From positions 282,252-346,251 of the forward strand of contig NGBS01000586.1 of NCBI GenBank assembly GCA_002245135.1: DNA of 64,000 nucleotides. The letters run 5' to 3'. Made by a program: the position numbers and the translations under genes. A model generated the notes under the pieces. That model was not told where the DNA came from and did not search any database. It saw nothing but the letters and a program-made list of their open reading frames with translations. Position 1 is the stretch's first letter; each line of letters starts with the position of its first letter. Positions 35,940 to 47,967 of this stretch are shown in pieces. Source of the DNA: Proteromonas lacertae. Lineage: Eukaryota; Sar; Bigyra; Opalinata; Proteromonadidae.

Positions 35940-38900
35940 TTAACATATGGAATTTACAACAAAGGAATAATCTTGATGAACTTTATTTATGATATCTTGA
36001 GGAGGATTATCACCATAAGCCCAATAAATCACTTTTCCATAAATATCTAAGTTAAGATTACTTGTACCTCTTATAGCAGTTATGAATTTTTGATCATCAC
36101 CCCCATTCATTTCTAAATAATACCATGTTTTTCTTCCTCTAGTTTCTCCTCTTACTAAATACATCCTTTTATGTATTTTTTCTTTTTCATAACATTTAGA
36201 TATACTTTTACCAAAATTTTGAATAATTATTTTTGTATTAATTTCAACTTCATCAAGGATTTTTAATACTCCTTTTTCCCCAATATTATTTCCTAAAATG
36301 TATAAATAGTTTAAACTGCTAAGCTTTCCAATATTTTTACTCAATATCTTTATACCTTCAATTCCAAATAAGTTATATTCTATCTTCAGTTTAAGAAGAT
36401 TTTGAAGTGAATCAAAACAATCACATAAATAATTAATCCCATCAGAATTTATGTGATTATCTAAACAATAGAATTTATTAATAACATTATACATGATAAA
36501 TCTAATGATCTTAATTTATGAAGATTTTTCAATCCACTTTTTAAATTCAACATCAAATTTGAATCAATATTACAGTATTGAAGAGTAAGTTCCTCTAAAT
36601 CTTTAAATTGTTTTAATGTTTCTATAAAATCTAAAATCATACAATTATTAAAATCACAATCTATTCAATCACATTTAGTAACAATACATTTTATAGTCAA
36701 TTTTTTCATCTTTTTATTCTGCTTCAAATACACGAAAAGAGCTATTAGAGCATGTACAGCATTTTTTACAGTATATAATGAGAATTCTTCAAGATTTGAT
36801 AGATTTTTAAATCCTGCTGAAATAATATAACTGTAATTATCATTTAATTTATCATCTATATCATAAGTATAATGTTATGTCATACATGATAAACTGATTT
36901 TCTTTAATTGAGGATTTGATAACAGAAATCTATTCAATTCTATTGCAGACTTACTAGTCATTTCATTTCCTTCTATTGATAATGATTCTAGATTATTACA
37001 ATATTTGTTTAATCCATTAATTATAGCATATAAACCAGTGTATTTAACCAAACAATCTACAGTTCATAAATTAAAGATAAATACAAGAAATATCAAGTAA
37101 TTTTAGTTTTGGCAAATCCTTCATTATGTTGGATAATATTTCAACACCTAAATCACCTAATGAACTTTCTAAGAAATATACATTTTTATTGATATACTTG
37201 AAATTGTTAATTCTTCTATATTATTTAGTTCTTTCAGATAATTCATTGATTCTTTGAATAATTGAATATCTGTTTCATTGTTATTATACAAATCACACAT
37301 TATATTAACATTAAGTTTTGTTATTGATTTGTAATTTCTTATCAAAAACAGAAAATGATAAAAACCCTCACAATGAATATTATTGTTATTTATAATTATT
37401 TCATTTAATTTTGGTGAGATTATTTCATTTTCGAAATTTTGGAAAAGAAGAAATATCCCATAATCATTTATTCCATTATCTATTAAATAAACATATAAAT
37501 CATATGTAAATACTTCTTATATTAAATATTCTCAATTCTTTCATTTCATAAATACATTCTCCTAATTCATACATTGATTTTTCAGTTAATTTATTATCTT
37601 CTAAATTCAATTCTTCTAATTGAGATAATTGATTCAACGATTTACATATTTCTATCATTATATTATCTGTTATTGTACAAGCTATTTACTTATTATAAAA
37701 GATAATAAATACATTTCAATTTGAGAATTCTTAAGTTAAATAATCTTTCTATCAATCCATTTACATATTTTCCTGTATTTATAATAATATTTCGTTTATT
37801 AAGATAATTTTTACTCAATATATTCCCATTTTTTCCTTTACCTTCATCATATATTTTCCTACAATCATATTCATCTGGAACACCAAAATTATTTCCTATT
37901 TAAATATTACATATATAAAACTACCTCTTAAATTTATTTTCTTCAATTTCGTCATTCTTTTTATTCCATCTAAAATACCTAATGATTCATCTAAATGTGA
38001 TAAAAAATTATCTAAATGAAGAATATATTGATTATTATACATTTCATATTAAGATATGTCAAATTTGGACAATTTTCTAAAACCATTTTAATTCCATCTT
38101 CCCATTTTTTAGTTGGAAAGAAGTAAAAGATATAATTTCTTATACATCTTAAATCCAAATTCTCCAAATTTTGATTTTCTTTTACTATATTAGACAAAAT
38201 CTTTAATGATGTGTATGTAAACAACATATCTTTATAATAACAACAATTATATAAATAATATACTACTCAGTGTTAATTCCTTTAAATGACTGTAGTGTCG
38301 AATTCCTTGAATTATATGTTTAGTATCGATGATTCCTATAGAATTTCTTCCCAAATTCAATACTTTCACATTTTCAAAACAACTTAATATTATTGAAAAT
38401 AAAACCCATTCATATTTCGAAAGGGTTGGAATTTCTATAACAATAACAGAAAATATACTTCTCTTTAAATCGATTTCTTCTCTATTTCTATCTTCAAATA
38501 CTTCTTCAAATATTTCTCTGTTTATTGGAGTTGATAATTCTTTTAATCCAATCTTGTATTTTCTCTTAATCTCTTCATAGAATATTTCTTTTAATTTCAC
38601 AAATTCCTCATCACTTATTTTGATTCTTCTTTCTTCATCTAATAACATTAAATAAATAAACAAATATACTCATTGAGATTGAATTTAATAAACAAACGCT
38701 CAAATAGTATTTTACTTCTTCATCAATATCATTTTTTATGATTTCGAGATATTTTGATATTGATATATCTATCACAGGATATTCGAAATAACCCAATTTG
38801 TAAAATTCTCTTCTTAAGATTGTTTCTACAGTGATTGATGGTTTTGGAAATATTGATTGATATTTATGTAATAAATTCAATAAATCTAAATCATTTTTAC

Positions 38901-39489
38901 TCTCTTTTAACTCTTTCATTATTACATTATAATCTTCTTTATTTTCTATTAAACTATCATTAATATATTTTTCTAATAACATTCCCAACATCTCATTATC
39001 TTTCTTATATTCAAAACAAACACTTTTTCTTTTTATCATTTCTTCTGGTATTTTAAATCCTTTTTCTTTGAGAGTTTTGTTTTTATAAAAGTAATATTTA
39101 CCTACATCAGATAAGATATAACCATTTTCACTCTCAAATATGTTTGTAGCTTTCACACTAGTGTGACAAAGCCCATTCTCATGTAAATTATATAAAGCAT
39201 TTATGACTGGATAAAACCATTGTTGAAAATGCTAATATTTTAATCAGATAATATATATACTTCTCTTGTTCTTTCTTTTGATGAAACTTCTGCAAGACTT
39301 CTTTTATGATTTATGGTTGAAATAGAGAAATAATCAAATGTATCATACACTCTGTAATACTTATCAATAAAATCTGTTTCAAAATCTGTAATGGATGAAA
39401 GCTATAAATAAATAAAAAGGTAATACACATGTAATTTGATCATATCGAGCTTCTGAAAGTGATATTTTTGTTGTAAAATATATAGTCAT
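35940..39489 (-). CDS. pseudokinase-LRR protein, intact, 13 mini-introns
   Basis: ATG at 39489 (MTIYFTTKISLSEARYDQIT). The coding frame can be followed through 13 introns of about 25-37 nt to the stop at 35940. The N-terminal third has kinase C-lobe features: QQWFYPVINALYNLHENGLC, then HTS in place of HRD, VKATNIFESENG, and DVG instead of DFG, so it is probably inactive. From about 38660 the rest is leucine-rich repeats (LENLDLRC, LTYLNMKY, LEELNLEDNKLTEKS, LESLSIEGNEMTSK, LNYLYILGNNIGEKG), the type with about 28-30 residues per repeat. Most LRR introns are phase 1 at the same place, just after the L-x-L-x-x turn. A C-terminal non-LRR segment of about 100 residues (YLVRGETRGRKTWYYLEMNG) closes the protein. 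It is a paralog of the two genes at 357-6920. Confidence 0.8.
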
Positions 39490-40085
39490 AAAGAAAAATC
39501 GAAAAAACTATACTGTAAAAATAACGAATATATTTCAATAATTATCCCAAAATTTTAAAATCACTTTATTCATTGAAGCTTTAATAAATATAGTCAATGT
39601 GAAGATATTCCAGAATATGTGAGCATAAAATCATAATCTTTATGATTTTAGCTTTATAAGTTAGTTAATTGACAATTTGTTGTTCTGTTTACTAACTATG
39701 ATCTATCTTTTTATCTGAAATAGTTTAATGATTTATTATCAATACTTGAAATCCTCCACTATAAGTAAACCCATTAAAAAGACTGAGAAGAGGAGGAATG
39801 ATAGGTGAATTTGTTAGTGTTTGTAAGAATAGTGCCAAAAGACTAGTAGCAATATCGAGTGAGTAAATGAATATAGATTATTTAAATTGTGAATTAAGAG
39901 AAATTATACTATTTAAATAAAAAGGCTTTGTAGAATATGCAGATGTGAATGTAGAAAATAGTTGTAATCACTTTAAACGAAGTCATTCAAATGATTGACT
40001 GTTATTATTCAAGCATTATTAATAACAATTTTTCGCAATTCAAAGAAAGAATGATTAATAATAAAATAATAATACATAAATTATA
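39490..40085. other. intergenic, possible small gene fragment
   Basis: Mostly AT-rich. The plus strand at 39801-39860 reads MIGEFVSVCKNSAKRLVAIS before an apparent GTGAGT site, and a second short stretch (EYADVNVENSCNHFKR) occurs near 39940. It may be a two-exon fragment of an unrecognised gene; evidence is weak. Confidence 0.25.
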
Positions 40086-42932
40086 CTAATAATTCATCCT
40101 AGTATCTTCTGTTTTAACAGCTTTTAATGTAGTTAAAGCAACTCCTTTGTTTTTCTTTTTACCTCCATTATTCACAAATATTACTCTTGCTGCTTCAAAT
40201 TCTACATTTTTAGAAGTATTATTAGTAACAACTGTTGTTGTTGTCACTCCTGTTGTTGACATCATACCTGAACTAATAGACATTTCATGTACATGTACGA
40301 AGTATAGTTTTGGTAATAGAACCATCAAATTACTTCCAATTGAATAAGATAATTTCAAAAATTCTTCTAGTAAATATAACACTTCATTAAATTCTTCAAC
40401 TAATACATTAAAAGCAATAAACAAAACTATCATAAAAACACACCAAGATATTGCTCTAGTATAATGTTTGGATATTTCATAATCTCCTTTGATCATTTTG
40501 ATTTTATATAATTCATAATAACTATAACACAATGATAAACTGAAGAACATTAAATTCAGAATTATATAAACTGTTTCTATTGAACATTGAGGATAATAAT
40601 AAAATGATATATAATCACTTTTATTCACATCTTCATGTTTTACAAAGTGGGAAAAAGGAGTTATCGATAAATAAATGACGGTAAACAGTATGTTCAAAAC
40701 ATCTAACAATAATAATTTGAATATCACATATCTGGCTTTGTAATCTACATTCTTCAAACTATTGCCATATACTTTCTCTATCCATGATAAACTAGTTGAT
40801 AAAAGATAAAAGAAATTATCAAATGGTAATAAAAGAAATGCCATTCTAACTATACATTTTGTATCACTATTCAAATTAATATTCGTATAAAAACTACAAA
40901 TTGGAGATATTAAGCCAGACAATAATAATCCTCTCAAAAGAACAACTTCATCTGCTCTGAATATTGCTGAACTTTTATATCTTTCTAATAATAACCACAA
41001 GATTAAGAAGATTATTATTAATAGTACTGTAAGAATATATATTAATATGAATATTGCTTTTGAAAATTCATAAGCAATTTCTTTCTTTGATAAAATACAA
41101 CTATCTGTTGAATATTGATATGGAAGTAATTTATCACTTAATTGAAATGTACTACTTATTGAACCATCCATATTTATATCCGATATATAACAATAGTCTT
41201 CAAAACTGTTTGAATTTGTTCCATATATATCTCCTACTAGATATGAACTCATTTTACTATGACTAGATATTTGAAGATAATCTACCAATTCTTCTTTACT
41301 TAGTTTTAATTTTGTTAAAGAATAAGTTTTCTTATAACTATTTACCACTATTGAAAATATCGCATCATAAGTAATCATCTTGTTGGTTATATACAAATCA
41401 TTTGTACTTAATTGCTTTTGGAGATATTTTATATAGGTTATTGAACTTGTTGAATGAATATCATGACTATATGAATATACTATTATGTTATTTCCTAATT
41501 TTTTCATTATATCTAAACCAATCTCATATTCATCCAAATAGAAGAAGATTTGTAAACTATTGGATTTTATTATTCTATTACATAATATATAACTCATCTC
41601 AAATTCTCTTAAATAATCTGAAGTGATGAAATTAAATATTGTTAGACTTTTAGACATATTGAGAAAATCATCCATTGTCATATTACCTTCAAATGGATAT
41701 AAAATATGATCAATCTTTTTATTATTCTTAAAATTCATTATTTTTATCAATTCTTTTGAATTGTTGTCATATATAAATATCAGATGATCTGTTATTGATA
41801 TTTCAGTTGAATTCATTAATGAATGTATTTTGTTGATTGGATTTTGCAAGAATAATATAATGTATCTGTCACATATATAACCATAAGGAGAGATAATTGG
41901 ATAGAATAGTTTCTTATAATCACTATTGAAATATTCAAGGAATAAATTGAAACAATAACCAGATGTACAACCAATTATTGTATCTATCTCTTTATCATTC
42001 AATATATTCTTAATTGTATTAACATCTTCAGTCTTGTTCTTTCTAGTCAAAGAATATCTTTTCAAGAAGAATGTTATATTGTTTGAGATTCTCTCTTCAT
42101 TTATATACACTAATACAGCATCTGCAAATGATACTAAATGTTTTGATAAACTCTCTTCATTTCCTCCAAAATCTAACAACAAACCAATATAAACATTCTT
42201 TGTTTCTGATGACGCTTGTAATTCTGGAACAGATGAATATAAATCTTTATAAGTTATCATTTCTACTTTCTTTGAAGAAATTACTTCAGCAAAATAGATG
42301 TTTCTATTTATCAAATTACTATCTCCAAATGATATTGTTCCACTTGCACTTTCAAACTCTTTATATAATAGATTATTATTTACTGTATCAATTGTATATC
42401 TATCAACTCTTTCAAATGAACTTAATGTCATTAATATTACATCATAAGCATAACAGTTTGTTTCATACATATTGTATGAGTCTCCTAAATATAAATTTAC
42501 AATATCTACATATTGTTTTGTTGTTTCACCTATAAATGAATAATCAGTATCTAATAAAGATGAAATATATCCTTGAACTATATAAGTTCCTTCATAACTA
42601 TATTCTAAATTATCATTTGTTACTATATCTTGAAATAAGAAATATGTTGAACATTTTCCATTTTCATTGAATTCTTTCATAACATTTTTACTTATTGAAC
42701 ATGGTAATGTATTAATAAAAGCACAAGATGATGAATTATAACATCCTTTTAATTCTTCTAATGACTTGCTTGGATTATCATTATCATATTCAATAATATT
42801 TATATTATTTCCTGATGATATGAATATTTGATTTAATAAAGAGGTTATTCTCTTGGAGATTTTGTTTCTAGAATAACTCAATATATAAACATCTCGTTTT
42901 ATTGATTTCATTATTGAAAGATATACTATCAT
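40086..42932 (-). CDS. class C GPCR with UrtA-like binding domain (C-terminal part of giant receptor locus)
   Basis: A 948-codon open frame. The first 600 residues contain one and a half periplasmic-binding type 1 modules of the UrtA/Peripla_BP family (KNVYIGLLLDFGGNEESLS, LNDKEIDTIIGCTSGYCFN, DIYGTNSNSFEDYCYISDI). A seven-helix domain follows from about residue 640 to 895: ILIYILTVLLIIIFLILWLL as helix 1, TKCIVRMAFLLLPFDNFFYL as helix 3 with the conserved Cys, and the partner Cys in YYPQCSIETVY, then WCVFMIVLFIAFNVLVEEF. This is the class C GPCR layout (as in GABA-B-like receptors), in the plasma membrane. The cytoplasmic tail has about 50 residues and is basic. Upstream the frame is broken near 42900 and continues in another frame, so the N terminus of the true protein lies further upstream. 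Confidence 0.8.
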   Translation of the reverse strand: MIVYLSIMKSIKRDVYILSYSRNKISKRITSLLNQIFISSGNNINIIEYDNDNPSKSLEELKGCYNSSSCAFINTLPCSISKNVMKEFNENGKCSTYFLFQDIVTNDNLEYSYEGTYIVQGYISSLLDTDYSFIGETTKQYVDIVNLYLGDSYNMYETNCYAYDVILMTLSSFERVDRYTIDTVNNNLLYKEFESASGTISFGDSNLINRNIYFAEVISSKKVEMITYKDLYSSVPELQASSETKNVYIGLLLDFGGNEESLSKHLVSFADAVLVYINEERISNNITFFLKRYSLTRKNKTEDVNTIKNILNDKEIDTIIGCTSGYCFNLFLEYFNSDYKKLFYPIISPYGYICDRYIILFLQNPINKIHSLMNSTEISITDHLIFIYDNNSKELIKIMNFKNNKKIDHILYPFEGNMTMDDFLNMSKSLTIFNFITSDYLREFEMSYILCNRIIKSNSLQIFFYLDEYEIGLDIMKKLGNNIIVYSYSHDIHSTSSITYIKYLQKQLSTNDLYITNKMITYDAIFSIVVNSYKKTYSLTKLKLSKEELVDYLQISSHSKMSSYLVGDIYGTNSNSFEDYCYISDINMDGSISSTFQLSDKLLPYQYSTDSCILSKKEIAYEFSKAIFILIYILTVLLIIIFLILWLLLERYKSSAIFRADEVVLLRGLLLSGLISPICSFYTNINLNSDTKCIVRMAFLLLPFDNFFYLLSTSLSWIEKVYGNSLKNVDYKARYVIFKLLLLDVLNILFTVIYLSITPFSHFVKHEDVNKSDYISFYYYPQCSIETVYIILNLMFFSLSLCYSYYELYKIKMIKGDYEISKHYTRAISWCVFMIVLFIAFNVLVEEFNEVLYLLEEFLKLSYSIGSNLMVLLPKLYFVHVHEMSISSGMMSTTGVTTTTVVTNNTSKNVEFEAARVIFVNNGGKKKNKGVALTTLKAVKTEDTRMNY

Positions 42933-44152
42933 TTGCCATTGAATCTACAGATGGTCCTAATGAATAAAATGGACTTTTATAATCTGATAATGTATGACCA
43001 ATATTGAATATTATTGAGTCAAATCTATATCCATTTCTAAATGAATGTTTTGGTAAATATGATGATCTATTTGCATAATTTCCTTCATTAGTTACATAAT
43101 CTAAATTTGTCACAAAGTAAGATACTTCAGTAATATTTTATACTTCATTCACACAATCTACAAATGTTTTAGTTATTGATATATTACAAACATGTAAAAT
43201 TGGATAATACATTTTATAATCTATTGTTGGGATAAATCGATTAATATGGAAATATTTTTCTATTAAATAGAATGGATGAAGAATTGAATTTATTACTCTT
43301 TCAGATTCATTAATACTTGGAATTATTAAACCAATTTTTATTACATCAATATTTTTATATTCACATGGATTATTATTACAATTTGGAATTGATATATTTT
43401 CATATGAAGCATCAAATAGATTCATATAACTATCAGTATTATTCAGATAATATTCAGTGTAGATTCCTTTTGGAGAATAGGCAATTGATAATCTTCTCCT
43501 TAAGTTATTTCCTCTGTCCAATGAAAATGGACCTTCCATAGAAGGTAATGGGAGTGATAATAAAATATCCCTAATTGAAATATCAAGATCAGGAGAACCT
43601 GTAAGTGATATCAAATATTCTTGAAAAAATAACGATATATAAATTGAACTGTATATTGGTGGATAACCATCACTAAATCTTCTACTTAAATCATTAAAGA
43701 ATAATGGATATTTTGACATATCTTCATCTGTTACAGGATGTAAATATGTTCCTATTCTTATGTAATATGGATCATCTATAAAGTAATCTGGAGATTCAAT
43801 GAATGATACAAAATCAAATAAACCATCTTTCATTGTTATTACTATTGATATTCACATTCTCGATTATTCTTTCTAATATGATGGATTTCTCTTCTATAAA
43901 CAAATGAAAACCATTTGAATATTCTTTCATATAATTATTTACTTCTTTATTAATTATATTTTCATCATTTGAATATATCACATCTATTATTCTAAGACCA
44001 TATTCTGAAATTAATTTTTCCAACCCATTCATAATATTTCTTCCATTTTGGATGCAACAATTATTAATACTGGACTATTATATCTATTTAATATTAATTG
44101 CATTATTACTGGTCTAATTGTACTTGTTATTGATAATCCAGTATTAATTACA
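42868..44152 (-). pseudogene. disrupted UrtA-like modules of the receptor locus
   Basis: Coding-like sequence continues on the minus strand but switches frame near 44155, 44040 and 43820, and has an in-frame TAA at 43138-43140 followed by more of the same domain (SYFVTNLDYVTNEG). Fragments show binding-module features: PVIMQLILNRYNSPVLIIVA, GLEKLISEYGLRIIDVIYS, KYPLFFNDLSRRFSDGYPP and DVIKIGLIIPSINESERVI. No mini-introns with usable GT...TAG ends explain the breaks. It is either a decayed middle part of the receptor or a cluster of assembly errors. Confidence 0.6.
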
Positions 44153-47100
44153 TTATATAAACGAGTTTCTGACTGGTCTATTTGTCACTAACCATATTGT
44201 CTTGTTATATTTATCATATTCAGTAAATAAGGATTCAGAACAAACATCAATATTTATTGATATTAATACATTTATATCTTCATGTTTTACATATTTCTCT
44301 AATTCATTTCTACATTCATCTTCTTTTGATATTATATAAGCATAACCTTTATATTTATATCCACTTATCTCTTTTTTCATAAAACTATCCAATAAGAAAA
44401 ATATATAATGTTTTAAAACTAAATCATATTCATAATCAACTAAAATTACTATTCCTGCTGATTTAAAACTAGATAATGAACCTCGAAAAACACATCTATC
44501 TGTATTATAATCATAGAGATGATAATAAGGATCAGGATCTTCATTGGTATTTGATATGAATAATACTTCATCTACTTTATTATATTTATTAATTCTACCT
44601 ATCTTGGCTCTTTTATTCATATAATTATTGTAAAATATTCTATTACTTCCATCTTCATTTTTAAAATCTATTGTCAAACTGATTATTTTTAACACATTCA
44701 TTGGTGATTCTGGATCAACTTGGCTTGAATCTATTAAAGACATGAACATATTTACTGTTCTTGTTAATATAGTTGCGTTAGATTGTAAAAATGAAGTAAT
44801 ATAAAGATCATTCATATTATTCTCAATAAATATTATTTTGAATGATATATCAATTATATTAAAACCTTCTAAACTTCCTTCTTCAAAATATATCAATTCT
44901 TCTTCACAAACTGTAACAAATGTCAATATATTGGATTTGACAGCATTTATATAATGCAAGTGACTAACATAGTATTTTAACTCATCACTGATTGGACTAA
45001 TTATATAAACAATACCTGGTTTATTCATTATTATATTACCAAATTCTATCTTTGATATTTTTATAATATCATAAAAAACAAATGAAATTGGTGAATGGTT
45101 AAGAAATGATGTTAATACTTCTTTATATGATTTACTTTCATTTGATCTTGAATCATATAACAAATATGATATTTCAATTTCGGGATTTTTAGTTACATAA
45201 TAGAACATTGTTGGATAAAAGAACTGATTAGGTATCATTCCACCAACTACTATTCTTTTATCACAAAAACTACCTGGGAAATTTTGGGGATTGAATAATA
45301 CAACATCAGAATCATTATATTTTGGAGAATTGATTATTTTCTCAGCTTCAATCAAACAATCATAATTATTATAACCAAATATAATGAATTTAATCTTCTT
45401 ATCTAACATTGATTTTAATCCAGATATACAACCACTTAAAGTTGATTTTGTATCATAAATTTCATAAGATATTGAAGATAGTATAAAATCTCTTCTTAGA
45501 CTTATAGCACCAACCATTATACTATAATCAGGTACTTTCTGTTTAGCAGTCATATCAAATATAAATCCATACGAATAAACTGGTTCTATTGTGACATTTG
45601 CTCTATTTGAATCTTTCCAATCACAAATATATCCATATCGAAGTGGATAAGGTGAAATAAATCCATAAAAACCCTCATGTAGTTCATTTAATATTCTCTG
45701 GTTATATTCTTCATCATATCCTTCATCCTTATATACTATCACATCCATAGCGAAGATGTTTGCTCTATCATAAAAACCAGAAAAAAAATCATCACTATCA
45801 AAAATTATTTCATAATGTAAAGATAAAAATTCCTCAAAATCTGCAAATGGATCTGCCATTGATAAATGATGAAGATATAACGATGTAACAGCATACATAT
45901 ACATCAATCTTTCAGTATATAATTCATATACATTGTATTGATTATAAAAAACTTGAGTAATTTTATCAAATATATTTTGTCTATGACTTACTGTATTAGC
46001 TGATATAAAATATTGGTTGAAATGTTTGGGTAGTATCAGTTCTTTACCCCATCTTAAACCTATATGCACAACTGAAAACTTTTTAATATTTTTATATTCA
46101 TTATCTAAATGGGATATAAATTCATAACTCCATTCACTCATAAAGTTAAAAATACATATGTTTAAATCTGATAATAATCCTTTTATTTCATCTATGAATG
46201 ATTGATGTATAACTGATTCTTTATCAATATAATATACTTTTGTAATTACAACTGAATGATATTTTAATTCTTCGATTATGGTTTTATAATCTTTTATTGG
46301 ATATGCTTCACTTTCAAAGAAGATAATTATTGATGAACAATAATTATTTGTAAATCCTATTAAAGATGGCAATATATTAATTACATTTATTCCTGCAATC
46401 ATTATGTTTCTATGACAATCACTTGACAATGAATCACCTATGAAATACATGAGATTGTTGTTATAAGTAAATAAATCATTCAATAACATCTTATTCTTGT
46501 ATGATGTAATTCCAAAGAAAAGAGTTACATAGAATGTAGCATCTATTATATTATCAATTAATTCTTTTTCATTTCCTTCATAAAAAAATGGTATATAAAA
46601 AATAGTTTGATGGGTTTTCATACATCTACTTTCCATACCTATTAATATATCTTTATAATCTGAAGGTTTATCAAACACTATTCCAATCGGATCTATTGGA
46701 TTTGGTATTATATCCACTCCACCAACTGTACATTCGATCATATAAACATCCATGTTTTTATAAAATATTGTAGATGAAGATGGAATCCTCATTTCTAAAT
46801 TGTCTTTTCCGTTGAATATATAATAAGGACTATCTACGAAGTTATGTGCATTTACAGTAAGTGAATGAACCAAATTAATTAACATATCTATATAATTATC
46901 TTCAGTCATGATTCTTTCTGTATATACTCTCATAACTACATCAAATAATTGTGTTATATGATCACCATTTATCATTTCTGCTGTTGGAAACCCTATTGAT
47001 GAATTTTTGACATTACTATAAGAAATGTATTTTGCATTCTCTAATGGAGTATTCATATCATAATTAAGTATATTTAATTCATATTCTGGAGATAATAATC

Positions 47101-47946
47101 TTCTCAATGTGGGTAAAATAGAATTCAGTTTATTATTTGAAAATGATAATATAATATTTCCACCTGAATGATTTATGCTCTTTATTTTTGATGCAGTTGA
47201 ATAAGCGTCTTCATTACTTTCTATTGTTATAGTTGATATTTTCCATTCAAATATATTCATTTGTCTTTTTATAAATTCATTCAATCCATTTACTTCTTCA
47301 TGATTTTCAAATACAACTAGAGTACCTTTGTAATGATGATATATATATGAATAGGATATAAACGATACATAATCAACTATTGAATTTATACCAAATACAG
47401 TAAAATAACAATTAGGATTTTGAATAACTTCACCATAATTACACAACATCATTTCATTCATAAATAATGACAAATCTATTTCTTTCACATCATCATTACT
47501 CAATACACCAAATAAGAATTTAAGCGAATAACTTTCGAAATAATCTATTAAACCTGTTATTGGTTTTACACCTACATCATATATTCGAAATGGTATATCA
47601 ACATAAAATGATATTACATTTTGTAATGCAAATAACAAAGATTTACTTTCATATAATCTGGCTTTAGAATCTATTACAATTCCAAACATTCTTTGACCTT
47701 CAACATTATTATTTATTAGTGCTTCATAATATGAATTAAATTCACTTTTATAGATATAATAATCTCTGATAAATTCTGGTTTATTCTTATTATTTGCATT
47801 GTTGGTTATTATTGATATTGGTTTTAACAGGTAATTATCATCAGTAAAATATAATGTAACTATTAATATATATTAATTAAACTATAATAAAAATATACTG
47901 TTATTGCTTATCTTCAACTTGGTATCTTTTATTATATCTATCAAAT
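44153..47946 (-). CDS. UrtA-like tandem binding modules, middle part of receptor locus
   Basis: A 1,178-codon frame (47689-44153) that extends upstream through in-frame sequence and one intron (GTATAT...TAATAG near 47868-47905) to about 47946. It encodes about three and a half periplasmic-binding modules one after another: VEGQRMFGIVIDSKARLYES starts one; MRIPSSSTIFYKNMDVYMIE closes it; TFYVTLFFGITSYKNKMLL, LRYGYICDWKDSNRANVTIE and VDEVLFISNTNEDPDPYYHL mark later module ends. Each module has the alternating beta-alpha pattern of the UrtA/Peripla_BP_5 class. No transmembrane helix is present, so this part is extracellular and must connect to the downstream 7TM part. The junction to the upstream frame at about 47968 needs a one-base change. 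Confidence 0.7.
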
Positions 47947-47967
47947 GTTTGTTTTTCAATTTGCTTA

